A stretch of 64,000 nt of DNA from contig JACKET010000018.1 in the NCBI GenBank assembly GCA_020632875.1, positions 78,831 to 142,830 of the forward strand, written 5' to 3'. Positions within the stretch are counted from its first letter, which is position 1; each line of letters begins with the position of its first letter. Position numbers and translations under genes: made by a program. Source of the DNA: Alphaproteobacteria bacterium. GTDB taxonomy: Bacteria > Myxococcota_A > UBA796 > GCA-2862545. The notes under the pieces were generated by a model, which searched no databases, was not told the DNA's origin, and saw only the letters and a list, made by a program, of their open reading frames with translations. This document shows, in pieces, positions 1 to 8,870 of the stretch.

Positions 1-1636
1 AGTTGACGGTGTACGCGAGCTCGAGGTCGGTGAGGTCGGTGATGAGGTTGCCGCCGGCGAAGACGCTGCCCCACCCCGAGAACGCCCAGCCCACCCGGCC
101 CTCCAGCAGCGCGCGGGGGTTCGAGAGCCCGTCGGCGCCGAAGCCGGTCTGCAGGCCCAACGCGGTGAGGCTCTCGACGCGCGCCCGCTCCATCAGCAGC
201 CTCGCGCCGGCGCCCGCGACCCCGGACCCGCCCGTCGCGACGCCCCATGCGTACGGGCCGAATCGCAGGATGGGCCCGAGCTCCGACAGCGCGAACAGCC
301 GCCACTGGGCCTGCTCCACCTGGAGCGCCCGGTCGAAGGCGAGGTTCAGGCTCGAATTCAGCCGGAACCGGCTCCGCGTCTGCATCGCGAACGCGCTCTG
401 CACCTGGTGCCGGAACAGGTCGCGGGACGGCAGCCCGTCCTCCCAGCCGAGCGCCACGCCGTAGCGGAGGGCGAGCCGGGCCCGCGAGCCGAAGATCGCG
501 CCGAGGCCGGCGGTCCCGACGGTCGTGGAGTCGAGCAGGGCGCTCGCGTTGCGCACGCTGCCGTCGGCCTGCATCGCGAAGGTCGACGTGAAGCGGTGCT
601 CCCCGTTGGCGAGGACCCACGATTCGGTCCGTGTGGCCGGGCCGTTCGACGGCATCCACGCGTCCCGGCCGTTGATGTAGCCCACGAGACGCGCCCGGGA
701 GCGCTCGCCCTGAACGCCCACCGCCAGCGTGCTCGTGTAGCCGCCGCCCACCCGCGCCGCGGTGGCGCGCGCCCGCACGGGGCCGGCCTCCACGGTCTGC
801 TCGATGCCTGCGAGCGGCAGGATCTCGGGGTCGGTGCGCGGCACGAGGACCCCGCCGAACACGCGCGTGCGGCCCACGCCGTAGCCTTTCGCCGCTCCGG
901 CGACCGCGACCACCTCGCCCTGCTCGTCGAAGATCGAGCAGCACACGAGCTGGCGGGTGTTCCCGACGGTCAGGTCGGCTTCGAGGTCGGTGTCGCCCGT
1001 CGGCCGCAGCGCCGCCTGCAGGCCGCGCAGCGAGAACGCCGAGCGGCCCGGCGTGGGCGTGAAGAACACGTCGCCGAGCGTGAGATCGAAGCGGCGCGTG
1101 GTCGTGGTGCTCTGCAGGTTCCGGAAGCCGAACCCGTCGCCCGAGGACTGCATGAGCACCTGCGAGAGGTGCGACACGCCGGCCGCTTCGCTGTTGTACC
1201 CCAGCATCCCGCCGTACACCTGGGTCAGGACCGGGGGCCCGGTCTTCGTCCCCCCGCTCGCCCGGACCGTGGCGTCGGCCCGCCAGAACGGCACGCCGTC
1301 CTCCGGTGCGAGATCCAACGGGGAGAAGGTCTCGCGAGAGAGCGGCGTGCCGTCGACGGTGATGACGATGGACTCGGTGAGGCCGCCGCGGAGCACGAGG
1401 ACCGTGGCCACACCGGGTCGCCTCCCCTCCACCCGGACGGACCCGGCGTCCACCACGGACAGCTCGAGGACCTCGGGATCGAGGGAGATCGCATCGTCGA
1501 AGGCATCCAGACGCAGGAAGTACGCCCGCCCCACGGGGAGCGGCGCCGTCGCGACCCGATCGGCCGACAGCGTGCGCTGGGCGTACGCAGGCGACGCCAG
1601 CAGCGCGAAGAGCAGGCCCAGCAGGGCGAAGAGCAT
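1..1636 (-). CDS. Outer-membrane beta-barrel protein, usher-like or secretin-associated (partial, 3' end beyond window)
   Basis: About 545 codons are present before the frame runs off the left edge. The ATG at 1636 opens a clear signal peptide (MLFALLGLLFALLASPAYA), so the product is exported. Residues about 22-95 (strands such as VLELSVVDAG and VRVEGRRPG) look like the small beta domain found at the N terminus of pilus/secretin proteins; this is a by-eye match. The remainder is a long series of alternating polar/hydrophobic strands rich in Gly, Ser, Thr and Arg, as in outer-membrane barrels. It starts 6 bp after the chaperone-like gene and is the last visible member of an operon with a pilin-like protein and a Ser/Thr kinase. 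A pore or usher role for a surface fibre is inferred from that context; the exact family is not recognised. Confidence 0.72.
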   Translation of the reverse strand, partial: MLFALLGLLFALLASPAYAQRTLSADRVATAPLPVGRAYFLRLDAFDDAISLDPEVLELSVVDAGSVRVEGRRPGVATVLVLRGGLTESIVITVDGTPLSRETFSPLDLAPEDGVPFWRADATVRASGGTKTGPPVLTQVYGGMLGYNSEAAGVSHLSQVLMQSSGDGFGFRNLQSTTTTRRFDLTLGDVFFTPTPGRSAFSLRGLQAALRPTGDTDLEADLTVGNTRQLVCCSIFDEQGEVVAVAGAAKGYGVGRTRVFGGVLVPRTDPEILPLAGIEQTVEAGPVRARATAARVGGGYTSTLAVGVQGERSRARLVGYINGRDAWMPSNGPATRTESWVLANGEHRFTSTFAMQADGSVRNASALLDSTTVGTAGLGAIFGSRARLALRYGVALGWEDGLPSRDLFRHQVQSAFAMQTRSRFRLNSSLNLAFDRALQVEQAQWRLFALSELGPILRFGPYAWGVATGGSGVAGAGARLLMERARVESLTALGLQTGFGADGLSNPRALLEGRVGWAFSGWGSVFAGGNLITDLTDLELAYTVN

Positions 1637-1642
1637 TCGGCT

Positions 1643-2365
1643 CTACGGGACGGTGAAGAGCGTGGAGGCCACCGGGACGGGCGCCGTGTTGTCGCCGACG
1701 ACGACGCCGTCCACGGTGTAGATCCCGGGCTCGAGGGCGGTCTCGAGCTCGGCGCGGAGGGTGCGCCCCTGGCCCGGGAGGAACCGCATCTCGCCCGAGT
1801 CGACGCGGGCCACGACGGGCCCGTCCTTGCGCCGGACGACGCCCTTGAACCGGAGGAAGCTGTGGGTCTCGCCGCGCTGCTGGGCGTCGAGCGAGAGCCA
1901 CAGGCGGCCGTCCTCGACGTTCACCGCGGGGCTCCCGACCTCGACGGCAGGCGCGCCGACGCCCCCCGCGTCGATCAGGAGGAGCGAGGCGATGCGCATG
2001 GTGGTGCTGCCGCCCGCGCTCGCTTCGAAGAGCACCGTGGCGTACTGGCCACCGGAGGCGTCCGGCGGGATGTGCGCCTCGAGCTGGATCTCGCGGCGCT
2101 CGTCGGCCGCGAGTCGGAAGGTCGGCGGGTCGATGGACGACCACACCGCCGCGGAGCGCTCGAGGGTACCGACGGGCGCGAACACGTGGCCGTGCTCGTC
2201 GTACCACCAGTCCTCGAGGTACACCCTCACCTCCACCGGGTAGGGCGCCGTGTTCCGGACCGCGAGGGTTCGACCCACGGCGGATCCGGGTGCGGCGTCC
2301 ACCACCAGGTAGGGCGGAGAGACGGCCAGACCGAGGGCCCATGCGGCGGAGATGAGGGCGATCAT
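1643..2365 (-). CDS. Periplasmic pilus-assembly chaperone-like protein
   Basis: A 240-residue exported protein. The ATG at 2365 is preceded by GAGG and opens a signal peptide (MIALISAAWALGLAVS); the frame is open further upstream but lacks a signal there. The N-terminal half follows the PapD-type immunoglobulin pattern: an early strand ending in 'LAVRNTAPYPVEVRV', a conserved Trp pair, 'PPTFRLAADERREIQL' and 'ASGGQYATVLFEAS'. In chaperone-usher systems such proteins stabilise pilin subunits in the periplasm by donor-strand complementation. It lies 7 bp after a pilin-like gene and 6 bp before an outer-membrane barrel gene, the expected order for a chaperone-usher locus. The family match is by pattern only; a DUF916-like adhesin-associated protein is an alternative. 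Confidence 0.68.
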   Translation of the reverse strand: MIALISAAWALGLAVSPPYLVVDAAPGSAVGRTLAVRNTAPYPVEVRVYLEDWWYDEHGHVFAPVGTLERSAAVWSSIDPPTFRLAADERREIQLEAHIPPDASGGQYATVLFEASAGGSTTMRIASLLLIDAGGVGAPAVEVGSPAVNVEDGRLWLSLDAQQRGETHSFLRFKGVVRRKDGPVVARVDSGEMRFLPGQGRTLRAELETALEPGIYTVDGVVVGDNTAPVPVASTLFTVP

Positions 2366-2372
2366 GGGAACC

Positions 2373-2936
2373 TCAGCTCGGGATGAAGGTGAGGATGATG
2401 GTCGCGCCCGCGGTCGGCGCGTCACCGGAGTCGATGATGGTCCCGAGACCCATCTGCTGACCGACCACCGGCACGCCGAGACCCGTGAACACCGCGGTCG
2501 GGCCGGGCGTCAGGGTGAAGGTGGGCGGCGTCACGCTCAAGTTGGAGTGCGTGTCGTTGAAGAAGCCCTCCGCGCCACCGGTCGTGGTGGACGTGAACGC
2601 CTGGACGTCGATGGCCGTGAGGCCGCCGGTCTGCTGGCAGTCGAGCAGCGCTTCGCCGCCGACGTACCAGAGGCCGCCGCCGTCGAGCCAGCCGAACAGG
2701 TTGCCGCCCGGGAGCAGGCCCGTCTGGCCGAACGTGACGTTGGTGGCGCCTTCGTTGTTCACCTGTCCCGGGGTGAGGAAGGCGTTCGTGGTGACGCCGG
2801 CACCCTGGACCGCGCAGTCGATCGTGAGATCCGCCTGCACCGAGATGTCGAACGTGAAGTCGCCGGTCGCGGGGTCGGTGGGACCGCCGTGATCGGCCGC
2901 CATGGCCTGGAATGAGAGTAGTAGCGCTGAAATCAT
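2373..2936 (-). CDS. Pilin-like / DUF4402-like exported subunit
   Basis: A 187-residue protein with a short signal peptide (MISALLLSFQAMA) and a Gly/Thr/Asn-rich beta-strand body containing two Cys residues (at 'TIDCAV' and 'LLDCQQ'). That composition is typical of fimbrial or spore-coat-U-like subunits. The ATG at 2936 is chosen over the one 6 bp upstream because AGGAG sits 6 nt before it, whereas the upstream ATG abuts AGGAG directly. The start overlaps the stop of the preceding gene (ATGA), implying translational coupling. With a chaperone-like gene and an outer-membrane barrel downstream it is the best candidate for the structural subunit of a surface fibre. No pilin family is recognised with certainty. 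Confidence 0.62.
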   Translation of the reverse strand: MISALLLSFQAMAADHGGPTDPATGDFTFDISVQADLTIDCAVQGAGVTTNAFLTPGQVNNEGATNVTFGQTGLLPGGNLFGWLDGGGLWYVGGEALLDCQQTGGLTAIDVQAFTSTTTGGAEGFFNDTHSNLSVTPPTFTLTPGPTAVFTGLGVPVVGQQMGLGTIIDSGDAPTAGATIILTFIPS

Positions 2937-3580
2937 CGCCATCTCCTGTTGTGGGTGAACCCGCCGGACGGGTCGGCGACCTGGGGTCGCCGGGAGATCC
3001 CGTTCGTCGGGGCTTCGAGGCCCGAGACCGATTCGGCCTCCAGCCGGTAGACCAGGGGGAAGTCGAGCCACCCGTCCCGCCGCGCGCGGTCGACGCGCAC
3101 GGCGACGCGGTGGTGGAGCTCTCCCCCCTGCACCAGCTGGGACTCCAGCTGGACTCCGAACGCAGACGCCGAGCGCAGCGACTCGACGGGCGCTCCGACG
3201 GGACCGACGCGCACGTGGTCGGCGGCACGCAGGTCGGGGCGGACCCAGACCGTGTAGGCGCCCCCGCCCGGACGGACGCGGAGCACCTGGCGCGAGCCCA
3301 TCTGCGTGACCTCGGGGAGCACGGGCTCGAGGCGCTCGCGGCCCATGCGCAGGCACACGTCGAGCACGAGCCACTCGGCCCCCGCGCTCTCCACGACCTC
3401 GACGCCCGGGTCGCCGAGCCCGAGGTGGGTCGCGTACATCGAGCCGCCGCCGTCGATCACGGCGCGCGAGCCCGATCCGAGCCCGCTCATCGACAGCTCG
3501 ACGGGCGGCGAGGCCAGCGCGGCCATCACTGCGGCTGCAAGAACCACTGTGCCCCCGCAGCGCCTTCGGTGCGCGTCCAC
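2933..3580 (-). CDS. Exported protein of unknown function in the kinase-pilus operon
   Basis: A protein of up to 215 residues. The start at 3580 gives an Arg-rich n-region and hydrophobic stretch (TVVLAAAVMAALA) that reads as a signal peptide, but overlaps the kinase gene by 55 bp. A second ATG at 3526 forms a TGATG junction with the kinase stop and would remove most of the signal. The mature part contains 'GGAYTVWVRPDLR' and 'LDFPLVYRLEAE', suggesting beta structure, perhaps a second chaperone-like or fibre-associated domain. It is coupled to the downstream pilin-like gene by an ATGA overlap. No family recognised. The start is the least certain part of the call. Confidence 0.6.
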   Translation of the reverse strand: MDAHRRRCGGTVVLAAAVMAALASPPVELSMSGLGSGSRAVIDGGGSMYATHLGLGDPGVEVVESAGAEWLVLDVCLRMGRERLEPVLPEVTQMGSRQVLRVRPGGGAYTVWVRPDLRAADHVRVGPVGAPVESLRSASAFGVQLESQLVQGGELHHRVAVRVDRARRDGWLDFPLVYRLEAESVSGLEAPTNGISRRPQVADPSGGFTHNRRWR

Positions 3581-5214
3581 GTCCCCTGCATCCGGCCGTC
3601 GTCGCGGAGCGTGCCCTGGAACACCATCGGGCCGTCGCGCTCCACGAAGTGGATCGCCTCGCCGTTGAGCGTGCCGGACACCCGGATCTGCCGTCCCCGC
3701 AGCGTCAACGTGGCGTCGAAGCCCGCGCTGCTCTGGTGCTCGATCGCCATGACCGCCGGGTCGCTGCCCGCGATGCCGCGGTACTTCGTGGCCAGGCGTC
3801 CGGCGGGCTCGGCCTCGACGGGCTTCGGCGCGGGTGCGGCGACCGGCTCCGGGACCGGCGCCGCGACCGGCTCCGGATCACGGGCCGCGACGGGCTCCGG
3901 GTCGGGGACGGGCGCCGCGACGGGCGCGGGAGCGGGCTCGGCCGGCGCGGGTGCGACGGGCATCGCCACGGAAGCGGCGCCGTTCTGCACGACCTGCGCG
4001 GTCACCATCGCCCCCACGCCCATCGCGAGGATCACGAGCAGCCCGACCCCGATGGCCAGCACCAGCGGCGAGCCGGGGTCTCGCGGCGTGGGATCGAGGG
4101 TGGTCTGCGAGATGGTCAGGTCGGTCAGCCGCGGCGCGATGGGCGCGTTGGCGTCGGCCGGGTTCAGCACCGTCTGCTGGTGGTCGGCGCGCGGCCGCAG
4201 GACGGTGTTCTGCGGGACCGGCGCCCGCGCCGCCTCGGGCGGGCCGAGGTCGCTGCCGCTCGAGAACGGTGCGACGAGCGTGTCGCCGTTGTCGATGGCG
4301 GAGCCGTCGCCCGGGAGCAGGGTCGGGTTGTGGGGGACCTCGTCGGCGACGAACGTGTCCTGGCTGGGCGTGCGGCGGTTCCAGCGCGTCGTGCGGCCGA
4401 GCAGCACGTCGCGCAGGGTCGCGCAGTCGGGGATGCGCTCCTCCTTGCGGGTCTGGAGCGCGCCGGCGATCGCGGCCTCGACGGGGCCCGGCAGGGCGGC
4501 GTTCAGCTCGCGCGGCGGCGTGTACTCCCCTGCGGCGACCTTGTTGAAGATCTCGAGGATGTCGTCGCCGTAGAAGGCCTGGGAGCCCGTGTAGAGCTCG
4601 TACAGCATGCACCCGAGCGCGAACACGTCGCCGCGCGCGTCGACGGACTTCGCGTCGCGGATCTGCTCGGGGGACATGTAGGACGGCGTGCCCATCGCCA
4701 CGCCGGAGCGGGTCTTCGAGAGGTTCTGGTCCCCCTCGACGAGCTTCGCGAGCCCGAAGTCCGTCACCTTCGGGATCCAGGAGCCCGAGAACTTCTGCAG
4801 CAGCACGTTGCCGGGCTTCAGGTCGCGGTGGACGAGGCCCTGCTGGTGCGCGTGGTCCACGGCCTCGAGCGTGCCCATGAACAGCTGGAAGGCCAGATCG
4901 GGCGCGGGTCGCGGCACCTTCATCAGGAAGCCGTCGAGCGACGGGCCGTCGACGTACTCCATGAGCAGGCCGGGCTGGCCGCCGATGTCGAGCACGTCGT
5001 GCACGGCGACGATGTTGGGGTGGCGCAGGCTCGCCTGGACGCGGCCCTCCTGCAGCATGCGCTCCGTGATCGCCTTGCTGCCGACCGTCAGGACCTTCAG
5101 CGCGTGCTGGCTCCCGAGCGTCTGGTGCCGCACGAGGTACACGACCGCCATTCCACCCTGACCGAGCACGCGCTCGATGGTGAAACGGTCCACGATCTCG
5201 CCTGCCTCGAGCAC
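3526..5214 (-). CDS. Transmembrane eukaryote-like Ser/Thr protein kinase
   Basis: 562 residues from a GTG start. The N-terminal ~270 residues form a complete Hanks-type kinase: Gly loop GQGGMAVV (18-25), catalytic Lys40 in HALKVL, the HRDLKPGN loop (H129, D131) and DFG at 152-154, followed by an APE-like 'SPEQ'. All key catalytic residues are present, so activity is expected. A linker with several Thr-rich stretches leads to one membrane helix (LVLAIGVGLLVILAMGVG, roughly residue 390), then an Ala/Pro/Glu-rich periplasmic spacer and a ~90-residue beta-rich C-terminal domain that could sense an envelope signal. It is the first gene of the pilus-like operon, suggesting that phosphorylation controls fibre biogenesis (inference). 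The upstream region contains the long simple-repeat tract. Confidence 0.93.
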   Translation of the reverse strand: MLEAGEIVDRFTIERVLGQGGMAVVYLVRHQTLGSQHALKVLTVGSKAITERMLQEGRVQASLRHPNIVAVHDVLDIGGQPGLLMEYVDGPSLDGFLMKVPRPAPDLAFQLFMGTLEAVDHAHQQGLVHRDLKPGNVLLQKFSGSWIPKVTDFGLAKLVEGDQNLSKTRSGVAMGTPSYMSPEQIRDAKSVDARGDVFALGCMLYELYTGSQAFYGDDILEIFNKVAAGEYTPPRELNAALPGPVEAAIAGALQTRKEERIPDCATLRDVLLGRTTRWNRRTPSQDTFVADEVPHNPTLLPGDGSAIDNGDTLVAPFSSGSDLGPPEAARAPVPQNTVLRPRADHQQTVLNPADANAPIAPRLTDLTISQTTLDPTPRDPGSPLVLAIGVGLLVILAMGVGAMVTAQVVQNGAASVAMPVAPAPAEPAPAPVAAPVPDPEPVAARDPEPVAAPVPEPVAAPAPKPVEAEPAGRLATKYRGIAGSDPAVMAIEHQSSAGFDATLTLRGRQIRVSGTLNGEAIHFVERDGPMVFQGTLRDDGRMQGTWTRTEGAAGAQWFLQPQ

Positions 5215-5281
5215 GGCACCACCCCGTTGGATTCACGGGGCGAGGGATCCTTCCCGAGGTCCCCAATTCCTGCAGCACATG

Positions 5282-5592
<311 letters not shown>

Positions 5593-5593
5593 G

Positions 5594-5935
5594 CTACTCG
5601 CGCGCGGACCTCCACCCGAACATCGAAGCGATGAGCAGGGTGTAGGCCAACATGATGGCGAGGACGTTGAGGATGCCGCGCGCCAGGGCGAAGCCGGAGA
5701 GCCCGCTGGTGCCGAGGACGCCGGCGCCGTGCAGGATGGCCGGGAGCGGGACGAGGAGGATGCCGAGCCCGAGGCGGAGGAGCTCGAGCAGGCCCGCCGT
5801 GATCAGGCAGAGCCCGGCCGCTCGGCTGCTGCCCAGCATCCGCACGCCGACGACGAGCGCCACGAGCCACATCACCATCAGCGGGGCGCTGAACACGGTG
5901 TGGCTGCCCATCGCCCAGAGGAGGTCAGCCTCCAT
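5594..5935 (-). CDS. Small integral membrane protein
   Basis: 113 residues with about three to four hydrophobic segments (for example APLMVMWLVALVVGV, AAGLCLITAGLLELL, GILNVLAIMLAYTLLIASMF) and no soluble domain. The start overlaps the end of the preceding membrane-protein gene by 11 bp, so the two form a co-transcribed pair and may be partners. No family recognised. The Leu/Val/Ala-rich periodic hydrophobicity and the tight overlap support a real gene. Confidence 0.65.
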   Translation of the reverse strand: MEADLLWAMGSHTVFSAPLMVMWLVALVVGVRMLGSSRAAGLCLITAGLLELLRLGLGILLVPLPAILHGAGVLGTSGLSGFALARGILNVLAIMLAYTLLIASMFGWRSARE

Positions 5936-6248
5936 GCGGCTCCCTCCCCCGCGCCGCCACGGCGATGGCGAGGCCCAGGAACAGCGCGTGGATGATGGAC
6001 TGCACGAGCCAGAAGACCTGGGTGACGTACACGGGCACGCCCTCGCCGCCCTCCGCGACGACGAACCACTCGTAGAGCGCCCACACGAGGGTCCCCGTGA
6101 GGTCGAGCAGCAGGAACCCCGACAGGGCCATCGCGCCCAGGATGCTCACGGTGCGGTGCGCCCCGATGGTGAGGACCGCGTACACGATTCCGACGAGCAG
6201 CACGAGCCACACGGGAGCCGAGAACAGGACGGGGAGGAGGATGTCCAT
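5925..6248 (-). CDS. Small integral membrane protein, first gene of a two-gene pair
   Basis: 107 residues beginning MDILLPVLFSAPVWLVLL, with three to four hydrophobic segments and a basic C-terminal end. A minus-strand frame is open much further upstream, but that extension is antisense to the VKOR fusion gene and is rejected. The ATG at 6248 has no Shine-Dalgarno site; a TACGAT hexamer (6257-6262, minus strand) lies 8 nt before it and could be a -10 element of a nearly leaderless transcript. It overlaps the next membrane gene by 11 bp. Function unknown. Confidence 0.65.
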   Translation of the reverse strand: MDILLPVLFSAPVWLVLLVGIVYAVLTIGAHRTVSILGAMALSGFLLLDLTGTLVWALYEWFVVAEGGEGVPVYVTQVFWLVQSIIHALFLGLAIAVAARGREPHGG

Positions 6249-6317
6249 GCGGGCGCATCGTACACGAGCCTTGGAACGGACCGGTGAGCTTGCTAAGTGC
6301 CCGCCACAGGAGGAACC

Positions 6318-6800
6318 ATGCTGGGCGTTCTGTTGTGCGCGGCGGCCCTGGCCGGCCCCGAGATGATCCCCGAGAAGGACGTCGACCTGGTCGGCCGCAC
6401 CGCGCCCGACTTCACGGCGCAGGACGACGAGGGCGCCGCCTTCACGCTCGCCTCCACCCGCGGCAAGCCGGTGGTGCTGTCGTTCTGGGCGAGCTGGTGC
6501 GGGCCCTGCCGGCAAGAGCTGCCCGCCCTGGCCGAGCTCCAGAAGACCCGCGACGACGTGGTCATCTACGCCGTCAACGTCGACCGCGAGCGCGCCAAGG
6601 CCCAGAAGTTCCTGGCCCAGGTGAAGTTCGACCTCCCCATCGTGTGGGACAACAACGCCGAAGCGCTCGGCCAGTACGACGTGATGTCGATGCCGACGAT
6701 GTTCCTCCTCGACCCGAAGGGCACGGTGAAGTGGCGCAAGACCGGCTTCAGCCGCGAGAACGGGCTCAAAGAGCTCGAAGACGAGCTGGCGAAGCTGTAG
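6318..6800 (+). CDS. TlpA/ResA-like thioredoxin-fold protein
   Basis: 160 residues. The ATG at 6318 follows AGGAGG closely and begins a short signal peptide (MLGVLLCAAALAG). 'VGRTAPDFTAQDDEG' and 'LSFWASWCGPCRQELP' are hallmarks of the AhpC-TSA/TlpA group; the redox pair is C61-C64, and the cis-Pro is in 'VMSMPTMFLL'. Such periplasmic proteins reduce or oxidise cysteines, for example during cytochrome c maturation. The gene lies 9 bp before the VKOR-DsbA-SUMF1-like fusion, so the two probably act in one thiol-disulfide pathway. Possible electron partners include the multiheme cytochromes elsewhere in the window, but that link is not shown. Confidence 0.9.
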   Translation: MLGVLLCAAALAGPEMIPEKDVDLVGRTAPDFTAQDDEGAAFTLASTRGKPVVLSFWASWCGPCRQELPALAELQKTRDDVVIYAVNVDRERAKAQKFLAQVKFDLPIVWDNNAEALGQYDVMSMPTMFLLDPKGTVKWRKTGFSRENGLKELEDELAKL

Positions 6801-6809
6801 GGGGCGACG

Positions 6810-8816
6810 GTGGCCAAGAAGAAGAACAAGAAGGGCACGAAGTCCGAGCGCCCCGAAGCGGTCGACGCGACGGGCGCGTCCGAAGAGACGGAAGCCGAAG
6901 AGGTCGCCGACGACGGGGCCGAAGAAGAGGCGGAGGCGGTCGCGCCCGCGAGCGCGGCGCCCGAGGCCGTCGACGGCCCGTCTCCCATGGCCGGGCTCGC
7001 CGCCAGCGTCGTCATCGCGCTGCTCGCCCTGTTCGGCATCGGCGTCGGCCTCTACATGACGTGGCACCACGAGCTCTCGCTCTACGGGTCCGGCTTCGGC
7101 GAGATCGCCGGCTGCGTCGAGTCCGAGCACGTGAGCTGCGACGTGGTCAACACGTCCGCGTGGTCCGAGCTGTTCGGCGTCCCGCAGTTCACGTGGGCCA
7201 TCCCCACGTACGTGACCCTGCTCGGGCTGTCGCTGTGGACGGCCTTCAAGCAGCGCTCGATGTCCTGGGTCCTCCTCGGCATCGCGATCTGGTGCGGGCT
7301 CTACTCCGTGTTCCTCGCGTACATCTCGAAGGTCGAGCTCGGGATGTGGTGCCTGTGGTGCATGCGGCTGTACGCGGCGAACGCCGCGATCCTGCTCGCG
7401 TCCATCGTGGCCGTCTGGAAGTCCCCGCGGCCCGCGGTCCCCGCGCTCGGTGGGGCGGCCGGGCTGTTCGTCGTCGCCACCCTGGTGGCAGTCGGCGGTC
7501 AGAAGGCCTACCGCAGCACGCTGTTGAAGGATGCGCCGGTCGTCGAGAACCTCCCGTCCGTCGCGGCCGAGACCACGGCACGCGACCCCGAGGGGCCCGC
7601 GCCCGTGCTCACCTGGCAGGTGAAGACCGAAGACGGCAAGGATGCCACGCTCTCCACCAGCCCCGAAGACGCCTGGAAGGGCAACCGCGACAGCAAGGTC
7701 GCCGTGGTCGAGTTCGCCGACTTCGAGTGTGGGTACTGCAAGCGCGCCTCGGGCGAGCTGCGCCGCCTCTACGAGGCCTACGGAGACCGCGTCCTGTTCG
7801 TGTTCAAGCACTTCCCGATGGATCCGGAGTGCAACCCCGGGGTCAACAACCGCAAGCATCGCAGCGCGTGCCTCGCGGCCAAGGCGTCGGTCTGCGCGCA
7901 GCAGCAGGGCGTGTTCTGGGCGTTCCACGACCTCACGTTCAAGAACCAGCACCAGCTCAAGCCCGAAGACCTGCTCACGTACCTCGAGTCCGTCGGAGGC
8001 GAGAAAGAGCCGTTCCTCCAGTGCATGCAGATGAACGAGGGCCAGCAGAAGGTCATCGCCGACGCGACGATGGGCATGAACCTCGACACGCACGGCACGC
8101 CGCGCATCTGGGTGAACGGCCAGCTCTACCGCGCCGGGCAGAGCGCCGAGCAGATGGCCCGCACGCTCGAGCTGGCGCTCGGCACCAGCGCCGACGAGGC
8201 CAACCAGAAGGCCGCCGCGCTCCGCGAAGCGCAGGACCAGATCGTCCCGATCCCCGAAGACGTGCCTCCGATGCAGCGGATCGAGCTCGCCGACGGCACG
8301 TCCTTCGAGATGGACACGTTCGAGGCGGCCCTCGAGAACGGCAAGGCCGTGTCGGGCAAGCACCTGATCCCGGGCACCCGAATGAGCTGGTTCGCCGCGA
8401 AAGACGCGTGCGAGGCGGCCGGCAAGCGCATGTGCACCGAGCGCGAGTGGATCGCGGCCTGCCAGGGCGAGGTCCCCGTCGACGACGACGCAGACGGGGA
8501 GCTCGCCGACGACCTCATCGAGGGCACGTCCTACCCGTACGGCGACTACCACGACCCGCGCCGGTGCTGGGACGCGCGGAACCACGACACCGAGCGCCCC
8601 GTCTACACGGGCGAGATGCCGGGGTGCGTGTCGAAGCACGGCGTGTACGACCTGACCGGCAACATGGAGGAATGGGTCGGTACGACGCCGGAGAACGCGG
8701 TCCTGCTGGGTGGTGCGTACGACACCGACAAGGACCACGCCCGCTGCTACCGCAGGAACACGACCTTCGGGGCCGGATACGCGAGCCTGCGTACGGGGTT
8801 CCGCTGTTGTCGTTGA
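6810..8816 (+). CDS. VKOR-DsbA-SUMF1-like triple-domain fusion (disulfide-forming membrane protein)
   Basis: 668 residues from a GTG start. After a Lys-rich then acidic cytoplasmic tail (1-58), residues about 61-235 form a vitamin K epoxide reductase-type membrane domain with the loop cysteines C102 and C110, 'LFGVP', and the quinone-side pair C181-C184 (CLWC). Residues about 280-475 are a DsbA-type thioredoxin domain with active site FECGYC (C307, C310) and cis-Pro in 'THGTPRIWV'. Residues about 500-668 match the SUMF1/EgtB/PvdO fold ('SWFAAKDACEAAGKRMC', 'DLTGNMEEWVG', ending GFRCCR). VKOR-DsbA fusions oxidise exported cysteines using quinones; the third domain is unusual. Whether it generates formylglycine is not established: the usual N-terminal part of that fold is short. 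The TlpA-like gene lies 9 bp upstream. Confidence 0.9.
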   Translation: MAKKKNKKGTKSERPEAVDATGASEETEAEEVADDGAEEEAEAVAPASAAPEAVDGPSPMAGLAASVVIALLALFGIGVGLYMTWHHELSLYGSGFGEIAGCVESEHVSCDVVNTSAWSELFGVPQFTWAIPTYVTLLGLSLWTAFKQRSMSWVLLGIAIWCGLYSVFLAYISKVELGMWCLWCMRLYAANAAILLASIVAVWKSPRPAVPALGGAAGLFVVATLVAVGGQKAYRSTLLKDAPVVENLPSVAAETTARDPEGPAPVLTWQVKTEDGKDATLSTSPEDAWKGNRDSKVAVVEFADFECGYCKRASGELRRLYEAYGDRVLFVFKHFPMDPECNPGVNNRKHRSACLAAKASVCAQQQGVFWAFHDLTFKNQHQLKPEDLLTYLESVGGEKEPFLQCMQMNEGQQKVIADATMGMNLDTHGTPRIWVNGQLYRAGQSAEQMARTLELALGTSADEANQKAAALREAQDQIVPIPEDVPPMQRIELADGTSFEMDTFEAALENGKAVSGKHLIPGTRMSWFAAKDACEAAGKRMCTEREWIAACQGEVPVDDDADGELADDLIEGTSYPYGDYHDPRRCWDARNHDTERPVYTGEMPGCVSKHGVYDLTGNMEEWVGTTPENAVLLGGAYDTDKDHARCYRRNTTFGAGYASLRTGFRCCR

Positions 8817-8870
8817 ACCGGGCTCGCAGAGCGCAGTCAGATGTGATTCAATCCGCGCGGGAGAACCGCA

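Noticed and set aside
407..2386. A ~660-codon plus-strand open frame
   Set aside because: Antisense to the barrel and chaperone-like genes, which have signal peptides and consistent operon spacing on the minus strand.
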